DNA of 32,199 nucleotides from Deltaproteobacteria bacterium RBG_16_49_23 (GCA_001798855.1 MGQQ01000124.1:1-32199); one strand, 5' to 3'. Shown: positions 1-8,186, counted from the stretch's first letter. Notes: generated by a model not told the origin, from the sequence alone. Program-made: numbers and translations.

Positions 1-35
1 TAATGTTCAATTACATATTACGTTGATTACCCTTT

Positions 36-82
36 TGTCCACGATGTCGTGGCATGAAAATCTGTCCACGATGTCGTGGCAT
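36..82. repeat. Two tandem copies of a 20-bp palindromic motif
   Basis: A 20-bp sequence, TGTCCACGATGTCGTGGCAT, occurs exactly twice, at 36-55 and 63-82, with a 27-bp period. Each copy contains the inverted repeat CCACGA-TG-TCGTGG. It lies just beyond the 3' end of the TPR gene and close to the window edge. It could be a paired protein-binding site for something to the left or a dispersed repeat. The two-base loop is too tight for a good terminator hairpin and no U-run follows. Confidence 0.6.
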
Positions 83-85
83 TCA

Positions 86-817
86 TCAATTAAGTAGTGT
101 GGATATCTCCTCATTGGTGTTTGGATTAGCCGCCTTTTCATAAATGGCCAGAGCATTCTTATATAGGGGCCCTGCCTCTGCATATCTCCTTTGATCATTA
201 TAAAGAACAGCTAAATTGTTGAGTGATTTAGCTATGTCGGGATGATTTGGAGGTAGTGTCTTTTCTCTTATGGCCAGAGATCTTTTATACAGCGGTTCTG
301 CCTCAGCATACTTGCCTTGCAATCTATAAAGTGTGGCTAGGTTGGTGAGTAAAATGGCCATTTCGTGATAGTTTGGTTGAAGGGCCTTTTCCCACATTTC
401 CAGAGCCCTTTTGTAGAGGGGTTCTGCCTCGGCATACTTGCCCCTTTCATGATAAACTTCGGCTAGGTTGTTAAGCAATGCCCCTACGTCGAGGTTATTT
501 GGTCCAAGGGCCTTCTCCAGTATAGCCAAAGATCTTTTGTAAGTGGCCTCTGCTTCTATATACTTACCCTGCGCCTTATAGACCCTACCCATATAGTTAA
601 GTGAAACACCAACATTGGGATGATTTGGTCCAAACGTTTTCTCCGCGACTTTTAATGCTTCTTGAGTAACTTTGGCTGCTTCTGAATAATTTCCCTTTTT
701 GTAAAGCAGGTTGAACTCGTTACATAGCTTATTCCATAAAGCTTCCTGGGCAAATGAGGATGCACTGCTTGAAAGAATCAACACAACCAAAAGGAAATTC
801 TGTAAAAATGTCTTCAT
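86..817 (-). CDS. Exported kinesin-light-chain-type TPR protein
   Basis: The product is about 243 residues. The N-terminus (KTFLQNFLLVVLILSSSASSFA) reads as a Sec signal peptide; I chose the ATG at 817 because this peptide starts there and AGAAAGG lies just upstream, whereas a longer frame to 856 only adds a polar lead. After the signal there are about five TPR units of roughly 42 residues with the recurring pattern GKYAEAEPLYKRAL and PNHP spacers, as in the TPR_10/TPR_12 kinesin-light-chain class. Such repeats bind protein partners; no catalytic domain follows. The protein ends cleanly after the last repeat (...STLLN), so it is a pure TPR scaffold. Partner and role are unknown. Location is probably periplasmic. 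Confidence 0.8.
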   Translation of the reverse strand: MKTFLQNFLLVVLILSSSASSFAQEALWNKLCNEFNLLYKKGNYSEAAKVTQEALKVAEKTFGPNHPNVGVSLNYMGRVYKAQGKYIEAEATYKRSLAILEKALGPNNLDVGALLNNLAEVYHERGKYAEAEPLYKRALEMWEKALQPNYHEMAILLTNLATLYRLQGKYAEAEPLYKRSLAIREKTLPPNHPDIAKSLNNLAVLYNDQRRYAEAGPLYKNALAIYEKAANPNTNEEISTLLN

Positions 818-963
818 GGACCGAAACCTTTCTCTCGGTAGCTCTGTTGAACGCATGCCCTATCTGTTTCTGAATTTACATGCTGGCTCTTAGGGCACTT
901 CATTATGATTACCTAGATATTTAACCCTATACCATTAAATGCCTTGGCCCACTATCAGCGTAT

Positions 964-1297
964 CTATTTTTTTATCTCGTGCTGCGGCTCCGGCGTTGGC
1001 ATTATGGCCTTATCCACTTTGTTTTCATTAAACATGGTTGGTTGGTTAACCGCTTTATGCCCGATTTCCAGGGTGGAGAAGAAAGTTGCAGCAATATCTA
1101 CAGCTGTGCAAATATTTGAAGTAACAAACCCTAAGCCCTTCTTAAAACCAGACAAAATCCATGCCCCCCATGTTGCTGTTGCTGCTGTTTCTGGTTTAGT
1201 TAATACTTTTACCACAGGATTATTCAAAACTTTATTTACTATTTCATTTAATTCTTTTTGCTGTTCCTCTACGGACTTTTTGAAAAATAGGAAAAAT
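964..1297 (-). pseudogene. Truncated ORF abutting the transposase unit
   Basis: An open minus-strand frame ending in a TAG at 964-966 runs back to the RAYT stop codon at 1312-1314, with which it is in frame. It has no ATG or GTG; the only in-frame alternative start is a TTG at 1227. The translation looks protein-like: a polar helical stretch (SVEEQQKELNEIVNKVL), then a small/hydrophobic segment (ETAATATWGAWILSGFKKG). The right-hand flank of the element (2370-2514) contains no recognisable N-terminal half, so the 5' part may have been lost rather than merely displaced. It could also be a chance ORF; family not recognised. Confidence 0.3.
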
Positions 1298-1323
1298 AGG
1301 GGACGTTGGTTCTAAAACAACTT
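1298..1323. repeat. Left inverted repeat of the RAYT unit
   Basis: 26 bp; inverted match to 2344-2369 with one mismatch (T/A in GACGTTGG versus GACGTAGG). It overlaps the transposase stop codon at 1312-1314, so the repeat doubles as the end of the coding region. Confidence 0.85.
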
Positions 1324-2310
1324 AAGATATTTTGTCAGGTTTGCTCCTTCCTGGGAAACGGCTAACCGATTCACCGACGAAGTCGTCACCCCAAGAAAAC
1401 GCGCAACCTCAGCACCCGGATAACCCATCCTCCCTATCGCCAACTGACAAAACACTCTCCTTGCCCTCACCACCTCTCTCTTCCGTATCCCTGACCGGAG
1501 ATCCTCTTCCTCTATCCCCTCTCCTTCCATGATTCTCTTGGCCAAGGTTAGCAGATCGGGTACCTTACGGCCTATTCTCAGTGTCTCCCTCTCTCTTTCC
1601 TCAGCTTCAGATAAAAGCCTTTCGATAAAGTCGTCCCCTCCTAATACCCTCTTATCAAAGGCTACCTTGATCCCCTTTCTCCTTAACGACAAAACCTGTG
1701 ACCACCCTCCTAAGCTCCTTATTAACCCTCCTCCGACCAATTCCGGCCTCTTCCCAAGGGGTACCCCTTCTTCCACATATTCCTCATATTTTTCGACAGC
1801 CTTATGCCCTTTACCAAAATACCCAAGGACAGTGCCGATATCCTGCCAATCTCGCTTCACTCTCCCCAGGATGGCCGAGTGACCTGCCCAGCGATATCTA
1901 CTCAATTCTCTCAGGTCCCTAACAATGCCTGCTCTCAGTGGATTCAAATGAATATATCTTGTTAATTCCAATAGATAGGGATCATCCTCGCAGATGATCG
2001 ATTTATATCTGTTCTGAAAGAGATGCCCATGTCTCTTGTACCGAAGGTTAAAGTTGACTACGTATCCTGTCAGGAGTTTGCGCATACTCTTCGAAATAGG
2101 CTGCCGACCCGTCCGGACTAATATGTGAAAGTGATTGGGCAAGAGGGACCAGGCATAGACCACGAGGTCTCCTTGCATGCACAATTCTGCCACTCGGTTC
2201 AGGAAGTCTTGCCGGTCTTGATCGGTGCGGAATATCTTTGCCCGTTCGATCCCCCGGCCCATGATGTGATGCAAGGCTCCGGGAGCATCGAGTCTTGGCT
2301 GTCTCGGCAT
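1312..2310 (-). CDS. REP-associated tyrosine transposase (Y1_Tnp) with C-terminal DnaA-like HTH
   Basis: A 332-residue protein opening MPRQPRLDAPGALHHIMGRG, typical of the IS200-like/RAYT superfamily. The HUH metal-binding motif is HFH at 60-62 (LLPNHFHILVRT) and the nucleophile is probably Y119 in RYIHLNPLRAG. RAYTs cut single-stranded REP hairpins and form a 5'-phosphotyrosine link. The C-terminal part (about 270-332: QLAIGRMGYPGAEVARFLG, then TTSSVNRL) resembles the DnaA C-terminal/Trp-repressor helix-turn-helix often fused to deltaproteobacterial RAYTs. ATG at 2310; its 5' region lies between the gene and the right inverted repeat. The coding frame is intact and the catalytic residues are present, so activity is possible. 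Confidence 0.9.
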   Translation of the reverse strand: MPRQPRLDAPGALHHIMGRGIERAKIFRTDQDRQDFLNRVAELCMQGDLVVYAWSLLPNHFHILVRTGRQPISKSMRKLLTGYVVNFNLRYKRHGHLFQNRYKSIICEDDPYLLELTRYIHLNPLRAGIVRDLRELSRYRWAGHSAILGRVKRDWQDIGTVLGYFGKGHKAVEKYEEYVEEGVPLGKRPELVGGGLIRSLGGWSQVLSLRRKGIKVAFDKRVLGGDDFIERLLSEAEERERETLRIGRKVPDLLTLAKRIMEGEGIEEEDLRSGIRKREVVRARRVFCQLAIGRMGYPGAEVARFLGVTTSSVNRLAVSQEGANLTKYLKLF

Positions 2311-2343
2311 ACCAAAACCTTACTCCTTTTCACCCCATCTGTC

Positions 2344-2369
2344 AAGTTGTTTTAGAACCTACGTCCCCT
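2344..2369. repeat. Right inverted repeat of the RAYT unit
   Basis: Inverted partner of 1298-1323 (25/26). It sits about 34 bp upstream of the transposase ATG, so it may also lie in the transposase leader. Confidence 0.85.
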
Positions 2370-2514
2370 TCTTTTGCCTTCTTTTGCTCAAAAAATCTAA
2401 AGAAATGTAAAAAGAAGATTGTTAAGGCGTGAACGGAATCAGCCCTTGTTGCAGCCCCGATTTATAGAATGTCTGGACATTCAAATCTTATCTTTCGATC
2501 TCATCGTCATTTTT

Positions 2515-3012
2515 TCACTTAGCTTTATCCTTACCCTTTCTATGCTCCCGTTTGTCATTGCCATGCCATTCCTTTCCCCCATGTTTATTCCAGTATTTTT
2601 CTTTCTCCCATGTCCTCCAGTTCTTTTTAAGTTGTCCATGCGGAATGCGCGTGTGTCCGGACGGCACGCGGCGGAAATCGGGCGGCAGGCGTAGCAAAGT
2701 AACGGGCACCTTTTCGTGCACAAGATAAACCCAGGGCCCTTTATAGCCCCCGGATCTGTACCAACGTCCTTGATAGGCACGGTACCAGTAGCCGTGATAG
2801 AAAAAAATATCCATTTCCAACTCCGGGGCAAAGTAGACGTAGGTCCCGGGGACCACAACCATGGGGGGCGGCGCAGGAATCACGAGGGGCGGCGGGGGAG
2901 GGACATTGACTCCAACATGAATATTCACCTCGGCAATGGCCCTGTTTGAGTAGCCCAGGCTCATTAGAAGTATTAACCCAATCAATATTGATCCAAACGT
3001 CTTTCCCCTCAT
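2515..3012 (-). CDS. Small exported proline-rich, Trp/Tyr-rich protein
   Basis: A 165-residue protein with a clear signal peptide (residues 1-27, ending SNRAIA). The mature part starts with a Val/Pro-rich stretch (PPPPPLVIPAPPP at 38-50), then a short aromatic core with YHGYWYR (72-78) and GRWYRS (82-87), KGPWVYL, a PPDF(R) turn, and a very basic His/Lys tail (130-165). This layout is common among small exported proteins of Deltaproteobacteria with no assigned function, as far as I can recall. GGAGG lies 8 nt upstream of the ATG. Likely periplasmic or outer-membrane associated; the aromatic core suggests a small beta-domain, but this is inference. Confidence 0.75.
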   Translation of the reverse strand: MRGKTFGSILIGLILLMSLGYSNRAIAEVNIHVGVNVPPPPPLVIPAPPPMVVVPGTYVYFAPELEMDIFFYHGYWYRAYQGRWYRSGGYKGPWVYLVHEKVPVTLLRLPPDFRRVPSGHTRIPHGQLKKNWRTWEKEKYWNKHGGKEWHGNDKREHRKGKDKAK

Positions 3013-3047
3013 AACAAAACCTCCGATGGTTGCTTAGAAAATAACTC

Positions 3048-3090
3048 TCAAATCCCCCCATCCCCCCTTTTCTAAAGGGGGGCAAGGAGG
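3048..3090. repeat. Short C-run/G-run inverted repeat (core-type fragment)
   Basis: The stretch reads AAATCCCCCCATCCCCCCTTT, then tct, then AAAGGGGGGCAAGGAGGGATT. It forms a hairpin and matches the inner core of the four palindromic elements without their outer ends. It separates two small exported-protein genes. Confidence 0.6.
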
Positions 3091-3092
3091 GA

Positions 3093-3428
3093 TTATGGAT
3101 GTTTTGGAAAAATCTTTAGAAAGATGTCAAAAGGTTCTTCCTTTTTTTTGCATTTGAAAAGAGCCTCGATTTCAAGGAGGTCAAACCCCGAATAGATTTT
3201 GGGATCAAGAACGATGCCGAATCGTTTGTTAATTCGATGGACCATATACTCCCGTAATGCCAAATCATAGTTTTGATAGGAAGGGTCTTGAGCGGTTGCG
3301 TAAGATTCTCCCGCATGATTCAAGAGTCGGGATTGCGAGACCCACGCCTTCGCACAGACAGAAGAGGCAGTGACGCTAAACCATAAGACAATCGTAAGCA
3401 TTGGAAGAAATCGCATAATCTTTTTCAC
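3093..3428 (-). CDS. Small exported protein of unknown function
   Basis: About 111 residues with a signal peptide (MKKIMRFLPMLTIVLWFSVT..SSVCA). I prefer the GTG at 3428, because GGAAAGG lies 9 nt upstream and the signal peptide begins there; an ATG at 3452 has poorer spacing to GGGAG, and a longer frame reaches 3506. The mature part contains SRLLNHAGESYATAQDPSYQ and ALREYMVHRINKRFGIVLDP, then a charged CKKKEEPFD segment. No family recognised. It neighbours two other small exported proteins on the same strand, separated by repeat hairpins, so they need not be co-transcribed. Confidence 0.6.
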   Translation of the reverse strand: MKKIMRFLPMLTIVLWFSVTASSVCAKAWVSQSRLLNHAGESYATAQDPSYQNYDLALREYMVHRINKRFGIVLDPKIYSGFDLLEIEALFKCKKKEEPFDIFLKIFPKHP

Positions 3429-3523
3429 AAACGTTTTCCTTTCCTCATCCATTTGTTGAATGAATCTCCCATGTCCCGAGGCAACCCATGAGGCATGAAA
3501 TGGCATTACACCCCCACCTCAAT

Positions 3524-3544
3524 CCTCCCCCGTCAAGGGGGAGG
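3524..3544. repeat. Dispersed GC hairpin CCTCCCCC-gtcaa-GGGGGAGG
   Basis: A perfect 8-bp stem with a 5-nt loop. The surrounding bases (ACCTCAATCCTCCCCC...) are repeated at 27021-27050, and a near-identical hairpin lies at about 31453-31473. It is a stand-alone module of the window's palindromic repeat set. Confidence 0.65.
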
Positions 3545-3560
3545 AGGGCTGTTGGTCATT

Positions 3561-4199
3561 TCAAAATGGGATAATGATCCTCGATCCTTTTTCAGCATTA
3601 GGAGTTGCATCCATTTCAAAAAACAGGTGCCTGTTCTTCATGTCAAAAGAAAGATAGAATCCAATAAATATCTCTTTCAATATCTCCATCCTTTTAGACT
3701 GTAAAAGTTTATAGGTGGTCATCCACCCTTCCCCTCCATCATATTTATTCTCATCTGAAAACGGCTTTAAAAGGAGATGGCCGGATTCTGAAGAAGGGAT
3801 TTTCCCCCCGGTGACTTCTTGAAGACTAACGTATTTATCTCCCCAAACATTCTGAAAAAACGCATAGGAATAAATTATCGTATTCCGGGAGTCTGCGAAT
3901 GGATTCTTCATTTTCTTTTTCTGAATTTTTAAAAAATTCAATTTGTCATTGCCAATCGTCCACCAGGCATCTCTATAGGATATACGGGAATCGAATTCAG
4001 GCTCGTACTTTTTTGATGTTTTAACAGGCGCCCTTGTTGATCCTCCCTTTGTCTGGATGGCGCCTTTATTTTCACCTATTTTAATGAGCCTCTCTTGATG
4101 AACAGCATGATTTGGTGATTTAACCGAATCAGCCTGCGCCTGGGCGGTTATTCCAAAAATGAACAAAAATAACAAAATTGCAACATTTCGAATGATCAC
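3561..4199 (-). CDS. Exported protein of unknown function
   Basis: About 212 residues. The GTG at 4199 starts a good signal peptide (IIRNVAILLFLFIFGITAQA, cleavage near AQA); the frame stays open to a TTG at 4247 but that adds only a polar lead with no plausible ribosome site. The mature protein is Lys/Ser-rich at first, then has a Trp/Tyr-containing region (YRDAWWTIGNDKLNFL, FFQNVWGDKYVSLQEVTGG) and a C-terminal half with strand-like alternation (GFYLSFDMKNRHLFFEMD). I do not recognise a family. A role in the envelope is inferred only from the signal peptide. Base composition is more AT-rich than the housekeeping genes downstream, which may mean recent acquisition or relaxed constraint. Confidence 0.6.
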   Translation of the reverse strand: MIIRNVAILLFLFIFGITAQAQADSVKSPNHAVHQERLIKIGENKGAIQTKGGSTRAPVKTSKKYEPEFDSRISYRDAWWTIGNDKLNFLKIQKKKMKNPFADSRNTIIYSYAFFQNVWGDKYVSLQEVTGGKIPSSESGHLLLKPFSDENKYDGGEGWMTTYKLLQSKRMEILKEIFIGFYLSFDMKNRHLFFEMDATPNAEKGSRIIIPF

Positions 4200-4442
4200 T
4201 TTTCTTACACCCTTTAAGATCGTTGAGGGGAAGCCATGAATAAACAAACCTTATTCAGTTTTACGTTTTTTATATTGCAATAGATTCAAATTGTTACTTA
4301 TATAATTAGCAAATTAAATGCCAAAATCTTCATGGTTATCATTGGAATATCGGGCTGGAATGAATCGGTTAAGATGAGGGAGAGTGACCGGGGTTGGATG
4401 AGGGTAAACCTTCAACATTCTATAAAAAATATTTGAAACGTT

Positions 4443-4704
4443 GTAACACTTTAGCGCTTAGAAAAAACTGATCTAATCCCCCTTCATCCCCCTTTGGTCT
4501 CCGACCCAGAGCGGTCTCTGACCCGGAGGGCAAAAGGGGGAAACCTTTCTCCTCCCTTTGGCCTTTTTATCCTGCCAAAGGCAGGCAAAGGGAGGTTGCC
4601 TGCCTGCGCGAAGCCCCGCCTCCAGAAGCCTTGCGGAGGGCAGGCGCTTCGGCGAAGGCAGGGGAGGGATTTTAAAAAACGGTTTCAAACAGCTAAATTG
4701 ATAC
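4443..4704. mobile_element. MITE-like palindromic element, copy A
   Basis: The left end GTAACACTTTAGCGC pairs imperfectly with the right end, which reads inward GTATCAATTTAGCTG. Inside are the core ends GATCTAATCCCCCTTC and GGGAGGGATTTTAAAA. Flanking 7-mers are AAACGTT (4436-4442) and AAACATT (4706-4712), consistent with a 7-bp target duplication plus one extra base on the right. It carries nested inserts: GGTCTCCGACCC...GACCCGGAGGGC (about 4497-4532), a TCCTGCC/GGCAGG hairpin (about 4570-4584) and a GC-rich module with CTTCGGCGAAGG (about 4599-4663). It ends 22 bp from the glycosylase stop codon. Confidence 0.75.
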
Positions 4705-4725
4705 AAAACATTTGTGTTTTGAATT

Positions 4726-5544
4726 TTAGAAGGGAGGGTGATTTCGCCAGAAGTGGTAGAGATAGAGCTGAGCATAGCCTGCATATCGACCGAAATGATT
4801 TGATACAAAGGCTTCAAGCTCTTTATCCCTAATCTTCTTCCCTCCAAAATAGATTTTTTGCAAGCCTCTTTTAATCCACGTATCGATGGGAAAAGCCTCC
4901 AAAAAATCAAGGGAATAGAGAAGGACACAATCAGCCACCTTCTTTCCCACGCCGGAAAGCCCTGTCAATCTTCTCTTTGCCTCCTGATAGGGGAGACCCT
5001 TCAGTGAAAGGAGCTGGTTCCGGTCCATACACCGGATGACCTCAACGAGGAAGTCCGTTCTGAAACCGGCTCCCACGGGTTCCAATTGGAGGGCTGACCT
5101 GATAGACCGTGGTTCTGGAAAGGCGTATCCCAGGTGATTTCCAAGAACAATTTTTTTTCCGGAAACCTTACAGAGAAGTTCAAGGATGCACCGGATATGG
5201 GGAATGGCTTTTGCCGAGGAACATAAAAAGGAGAGCAGGCATTCCCAGGGGTCCTGCCGGATCAGCTTCAACCCTCGATACTTCCGGATGGCCTGGTGGA
5301 TCATGGGGTCATGATCGATCTCCATCAGGATCGCATCCGGATTCTCTTCGAGTCTGAAAAAGTTTCGAAGAAAAGACTCTTCCACTCCATCATAAAAGAG
5401 AAAATCTCCCTTCTTAAAAAGGGAGAAGGTCTTGCCGGAGGAATGGACGATGTAGGTGTCCATCGCCTTGGTAAAACGAAAAAATTGTCCGCATTCCAGA
5501 GTATCCCGGAGGGAAAAATTTTCTATACGTATCCGGGAGGTCAT
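4726..5544 (-). CDS. OGG1-like 8-oxoguanine DNA glycosylase/AP lyase (HhH-GPD)
   Basis: A 272-residue protein with the OGG1 layout: an N-terminal domain with GQFFRF (compare QSFRW in OGG1), then a helix-hairpin-helix GPD fold. The hairpin LSGVGKKVADCVLLYSL includes the expected Schiff-base lysine K202 (GVG-K-K-V-A-D-C), and the catalytic aspartate is D221 in AFPIDTWIKR. The family removes 8-oxoguanine and can nick the abasic site. The DPWECLLSFLCSS segment (98-110) also fits. The start ATG overlaps the stop of the upstream peptidase gene (ATGA at 5541-5544), so its translation is probably coupled. A close alternative would be another HhH-GPD member (AlkA-like), but the lysine argues for OGG-type activity. 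Confidence 0.85.
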   Translation of the reverse strand: MTSRIRIENFSLRDTLECGQFFRFTKAMDTYIVHSSGKTFSLFKKGDFLFYDGVEESFLRNFFRLEENPDAILMEIDHDPMIHQAIRKYRGLKLIRQDPWECLLSFLCSSAKAIPHIRCILELLCKVSGKKIVLGNHLGYAFPEPRSIRSALQLEPVGAGFRTDFLVEVIRCMDRNQLLSLKGLPYQEAKRRLTGLSGVGKKVADCVLLYSLDFLEAFPIDTWIKRGLQKIYFGGKKIRDKELEAFVSNHFGRYAGYAQLYLYHFWRNHPPF

Positions 5545-8186
5545 TCCTTCTTCTCTTTTTGGGGCCGGATAATGGCCAGGGCATAGGCATCTAATGTGAA
5601 GTACTTCTTCGCCACCCGATTGACATCCCCCTTTGAAACCCTCCTGATCTCTTCGGCGTATTTCCCATAATGGTTAAATCCGAGACCGTAGAGCTCATCG
5701 AGTGAGATTTGACTGGCCTGAGCTCCGTTGGTCTGGAGCCCGATTTCAAAGTTACCGATGAGGTACCTCTTGGCCCTCTCCACCTCATCCTCTGTGAGTC
5801 CCTCCTCTTTTATTTTCTTCAATTCCCGGAGGACACCGGCAATGGCTGTATCAAGCTTATCGGGATGGGTTCCCATGTAAACGCCGATGTAGCCGGGGTC
5901 GAAATTGACATTATTTACAAATGCGAGGGCATAGGCTAAGCTTTCCTTATCCCTTAATTCATAAAACAGCCTTCCCCCCATCCCTGACAGGGCTGCATCC
6001 AAAACCTCCAGGGCATAACGGTCCTCGTGCCGTAGGGTTGCTCCCGGAAATCCGAGAACGAAATGGGCCTGCTCTTTCTCTTTATAAATCTCCTGCTTTC
6101 TTATCGTCGTCAGGGGAGCCTCTTTAGGAACTTCGGGGAGGACAAAATGACCTTTCGGTATTTTCCCAAATCCCTTTTGAATGGCAGGAACCGCATGATT
6201 CGCATCCACATCTCCCGCCACCGTTAAAACCATATTCTCCGGCGCTGTGATTCTTTTGTAATATTCTTTCAGATCTTTCTGTGTAATCCTCTGGATGGAA
6301 TCGAGGGTCCCGATGGTATCCATCCGGTAGGGATGCTTCTCATAGAGAGCCTTCCGGAAGAGTCTGAAGACCACTCCGGTGAGATCATCCTCCTGCTTTC
6401 GAAGGGCTGCCAGAATCGGCTTCCTCCTCTTCTCCATCTCCTCTGAATCGAAGGATGGAGACTGGATAACCTCTGCCAACAGGGAAAGGGCCTCATCAAA
6501 GTGTTGACTTAAAAAGGTGAAGGTTATTCCGAAGCTGTTAAATCCCGAAAAGCCGCTGAGGGAGCCTGCCATCCGTTCCACTTTTTTTGCGATTTCGAGG
6601 GCGGTCTGTTTTTCCGTTCCTTTGGTGATCATGACGGCCATAAATTGATTGATCCCGTTCTGGGTTTCCTCTTCAAATCTCACCCCCCCCAGAAAGGAGA
6701 CATGAATGGAGACAATCGGGATGGTTCGATTCTCTTTTACAATGAGCTGGATCCCATTTTCCAGGACGGTCTTCGATAATGGCGGAAGACCCTTCTGATC
6801 CGCGAGAGCGCTCGATGGACCTACTTTTTCAACGAGGGCGGTGGAGGCCATTTTCTTGAGGACGTCAGCCTTCTCCCTCGGTCCCAGGATACTGAGATTC
6901 CATCGAGAGGGCTTAAAATACTTTTCCCCGACTCGCTGGATATCCTCGTTTTGAAGAAGGTTGATCCTCTGCAGGTATTGCTTCTCAAAATGGAGATCCC
7001 CTGTGACGGCCTCGTAATAACCCAGTTTTCTTGCCTGCCCCTGGACGGTCTGGCGGTCATAGACAAGACTGCTTTCAACATTGACCCTGACCCGGTAAAG
7101 CTCTTCAGCCGTTACCCCTTCCTGTATCAGCCGGTATATCTCTTTCAGAATCTCCTCAACGGCTTTCTCCAGGTTTTCCGCTGAGAGGGTCGCTTCAATG
7201 AAAAAGAGGCCCGGGTCCTTCGGAGTATAGGAGGATGCAGAGATCGAATGAACCAGCCCCCTCTCCAGCTTCACCTTCTGGACCAGACGCGACGTCTCTC
7301 CTCCCCCTAAAATCTGGGCCAACACATCGAGGCCGGGGGTGTCCTCATGGGTCATGGAAGAAATAGGAACAGTCATCTGGAGATAGGTTTCTTTAAAGTT
7401 CCCGAAGGTGGCATTGGACCGGGCCCTTTTTTGCTCCGGCTCTCTTATTCGTTCAGGAAACCTCTCAGAAGGTCTTTTAAACTCCTTAAAGAAGGTTCTC
7501 GCCTTGCTTTCCATCTGCTGAAGGTCAATGTCACCGGCAGCGATGAATAAAGTCCGTTCCGGTGTGTACCATCTCCGGAAGAAAGAGAGCATCTGATCCC
7601 TTGCGATGGCCCGGATCGTCTTTTCATAGCCGATAATCGGTCTTCCATAGGGATGTTTTTCAAAAGCGGTGGACATGGTCTGACGGAATAGTCTTCTGGA
7701 AGGGGCGTCCTCGCCCATGCGTATCTCTTCCAGGACCACTTCCCTCTCCCGCTCCAGTTCCTGCGGGTCGAAGGTCGAGTTCTGAATCGCATCGCTCAGG
7801 ATATCGAAAGCGATATCCGCATAACGGCTGGCGATGGTAATATGATAAACGGTCTGATCATAAGAGGTATAGGCGTTAATCGAACCTCCCAGAGATTCGA
7901 TCTCCTTTGCCATTTCCCCGACCTTTCTCCTCTCCGTTCCCTTAAAGATCATGTGCTCGATGAAATGGCACATCCCTGCTTCCTCATCCCTCTCATCGGC
8001 GCTTCCTGTCTTGATCCAGACCTGGAGGGAAACGACCGGTGTATTCCGGTTCTCCTCAAGGATCACCTTCAGGTTATTCTCCATTGTGAATTGATGTAAG
8101 CGGTCTTTTGAATGGGCGTGCGGGACTCCGAGGAGAAGAATCGATATTGAGATGCTGATCAGGAAAAAGAATCGGAACCGTCTCAT
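5541..8186 (-). CDS. Exported two-lobed M16 zinc metallopeptidase (pitrilysin/insulinase type)
   Basis: An 881-residue protein with a signal peptide (1-26, ending HAHS). The N-lobe has the inverted zinc motif HFIEH at 74-78 and the third ligand is probably E154 (VLEEI), 76 residues later, as in active M16 enzymes. The C-lobe, starting about residue 465 (LPPLSKTVLENGIQLIV), repeats the fold but has NQFMAVM where HxxEH would be, so it is the non-catalytic partner lobe. Two-lobe single-chain M16 proteins are usual for bacterial pitrilysin-like enzymes. GGAGG lies 9 nt before the ATG. It is the first gene of a pair with the OGG1-like glycosylase; the functional link is not obvious. Substrate unknown. 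Confidence 0.9.
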   Translation of the reverse strand: MRRFRFFFLISISISILLLGVPHAHSKDRLHQFTMENNLKVILEENRNTPVVSLQVWIKTGSADERDEEAGMCHFIEHMIFKGTERRKVGEMAKEIESLGGSINAYTSYDQTVYHITIASRYADIAFDILSDAIQNSTFDPQELEREREVVLEEIRMGEDAPSRRLFRQTMSTAFEKHPYGRPIIGYEKTIRAIARDQMLSFFRRWYTPERTLFIAAGDIDLQQMESKARTFFKEFKRPSERFPERIREPEQKRARSNATFGNFKETYLQMTVPISSMTHEDTPGLDVLAQILGGGETSRLVQKVKLERGLVHSISASSYTPKDPGLFFIEATLSAENLEKAVEEILKEIYRLIQEGVTAEELYRVRVNVESSLVYDRQTVQGQARKLGYYEAVTGDLHFEKQYLQRINLLQNEDIQRVGEKYFKPSRWNLSILGPREKADVLKKMASTALVEKVGPSSALADQKGLPPLSKTVLENGIQLIVKENRTIPIVSIHVSFLGGVRFEEETQNGINQFMAVMITKGTEKQTALEIAKKVERMAGSLSGFSGFNSFGITFTFLSQHFDEALSLLAEVIQSPSFDSEEMEKRRKPILAALRKQEDDLTGVVFRLFRKALYEKHPYRMDTIGTLDSIQRITQKDLKEYYKRITAPENMVLTVAGDVDANHAVPAIQKGFGKIPKGHFVLPEVPKEAPLTTIRKQEIYKEKEQAHFVLGFPGATLRHEDRYALEVLDAALSGMGGRLFYELRDKESLAYALAFVNNVNFDPGYIGVYMGTHPDKLDTAIAGVLRELKKIKEEGLTEDEVERAKRYLIGNFEIGLQTNGAQASQISLDELYGLGFNHYGKYAEEIRRVSKGDVNRVAKKYFTLDAYALAIIRPQKEKKE

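Larger units (their letters stand above)
1298..2369 (-). mobile_element. RAYT (REP-associated tyrosine transposase) unit with 26-bp inverted ends
   Basis: The transposase gene is bracketed by near-perfect inverted repeats. The left arm (1298-1323) begins AGGGGACGTTGGTTC and the right arm (2344-2369, read inward) begins AGGGGACGTAGGTTC; 25 of 26 positions match. Outside the arms the similarity continues more weakly: both flanks, read inward, carry a tandem AAAAATAGG / CAAAAGAAGG type motif followed by GGGGACGT, extending the symmetry to about 50 bp. The left arm contains the last codons and stop of the transposase. Known RAYTs are single-copy domesticated transposases flanked by REP sequences; this layout matches that class. 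Confidence 0.8.

Noticed and set aside
944..1315. Plus-strand reading frame of 123 codons
   Set aside because: It has no plausible ribosome site and low-complexity composition; the minus-strand frame looks more protein-like.
4443..4704. The regular repeats considered as a CRISPR array
   Set aside because: The units are palindromic modules of varied length without regularly spaced unique spacers, and no cas genes are present.
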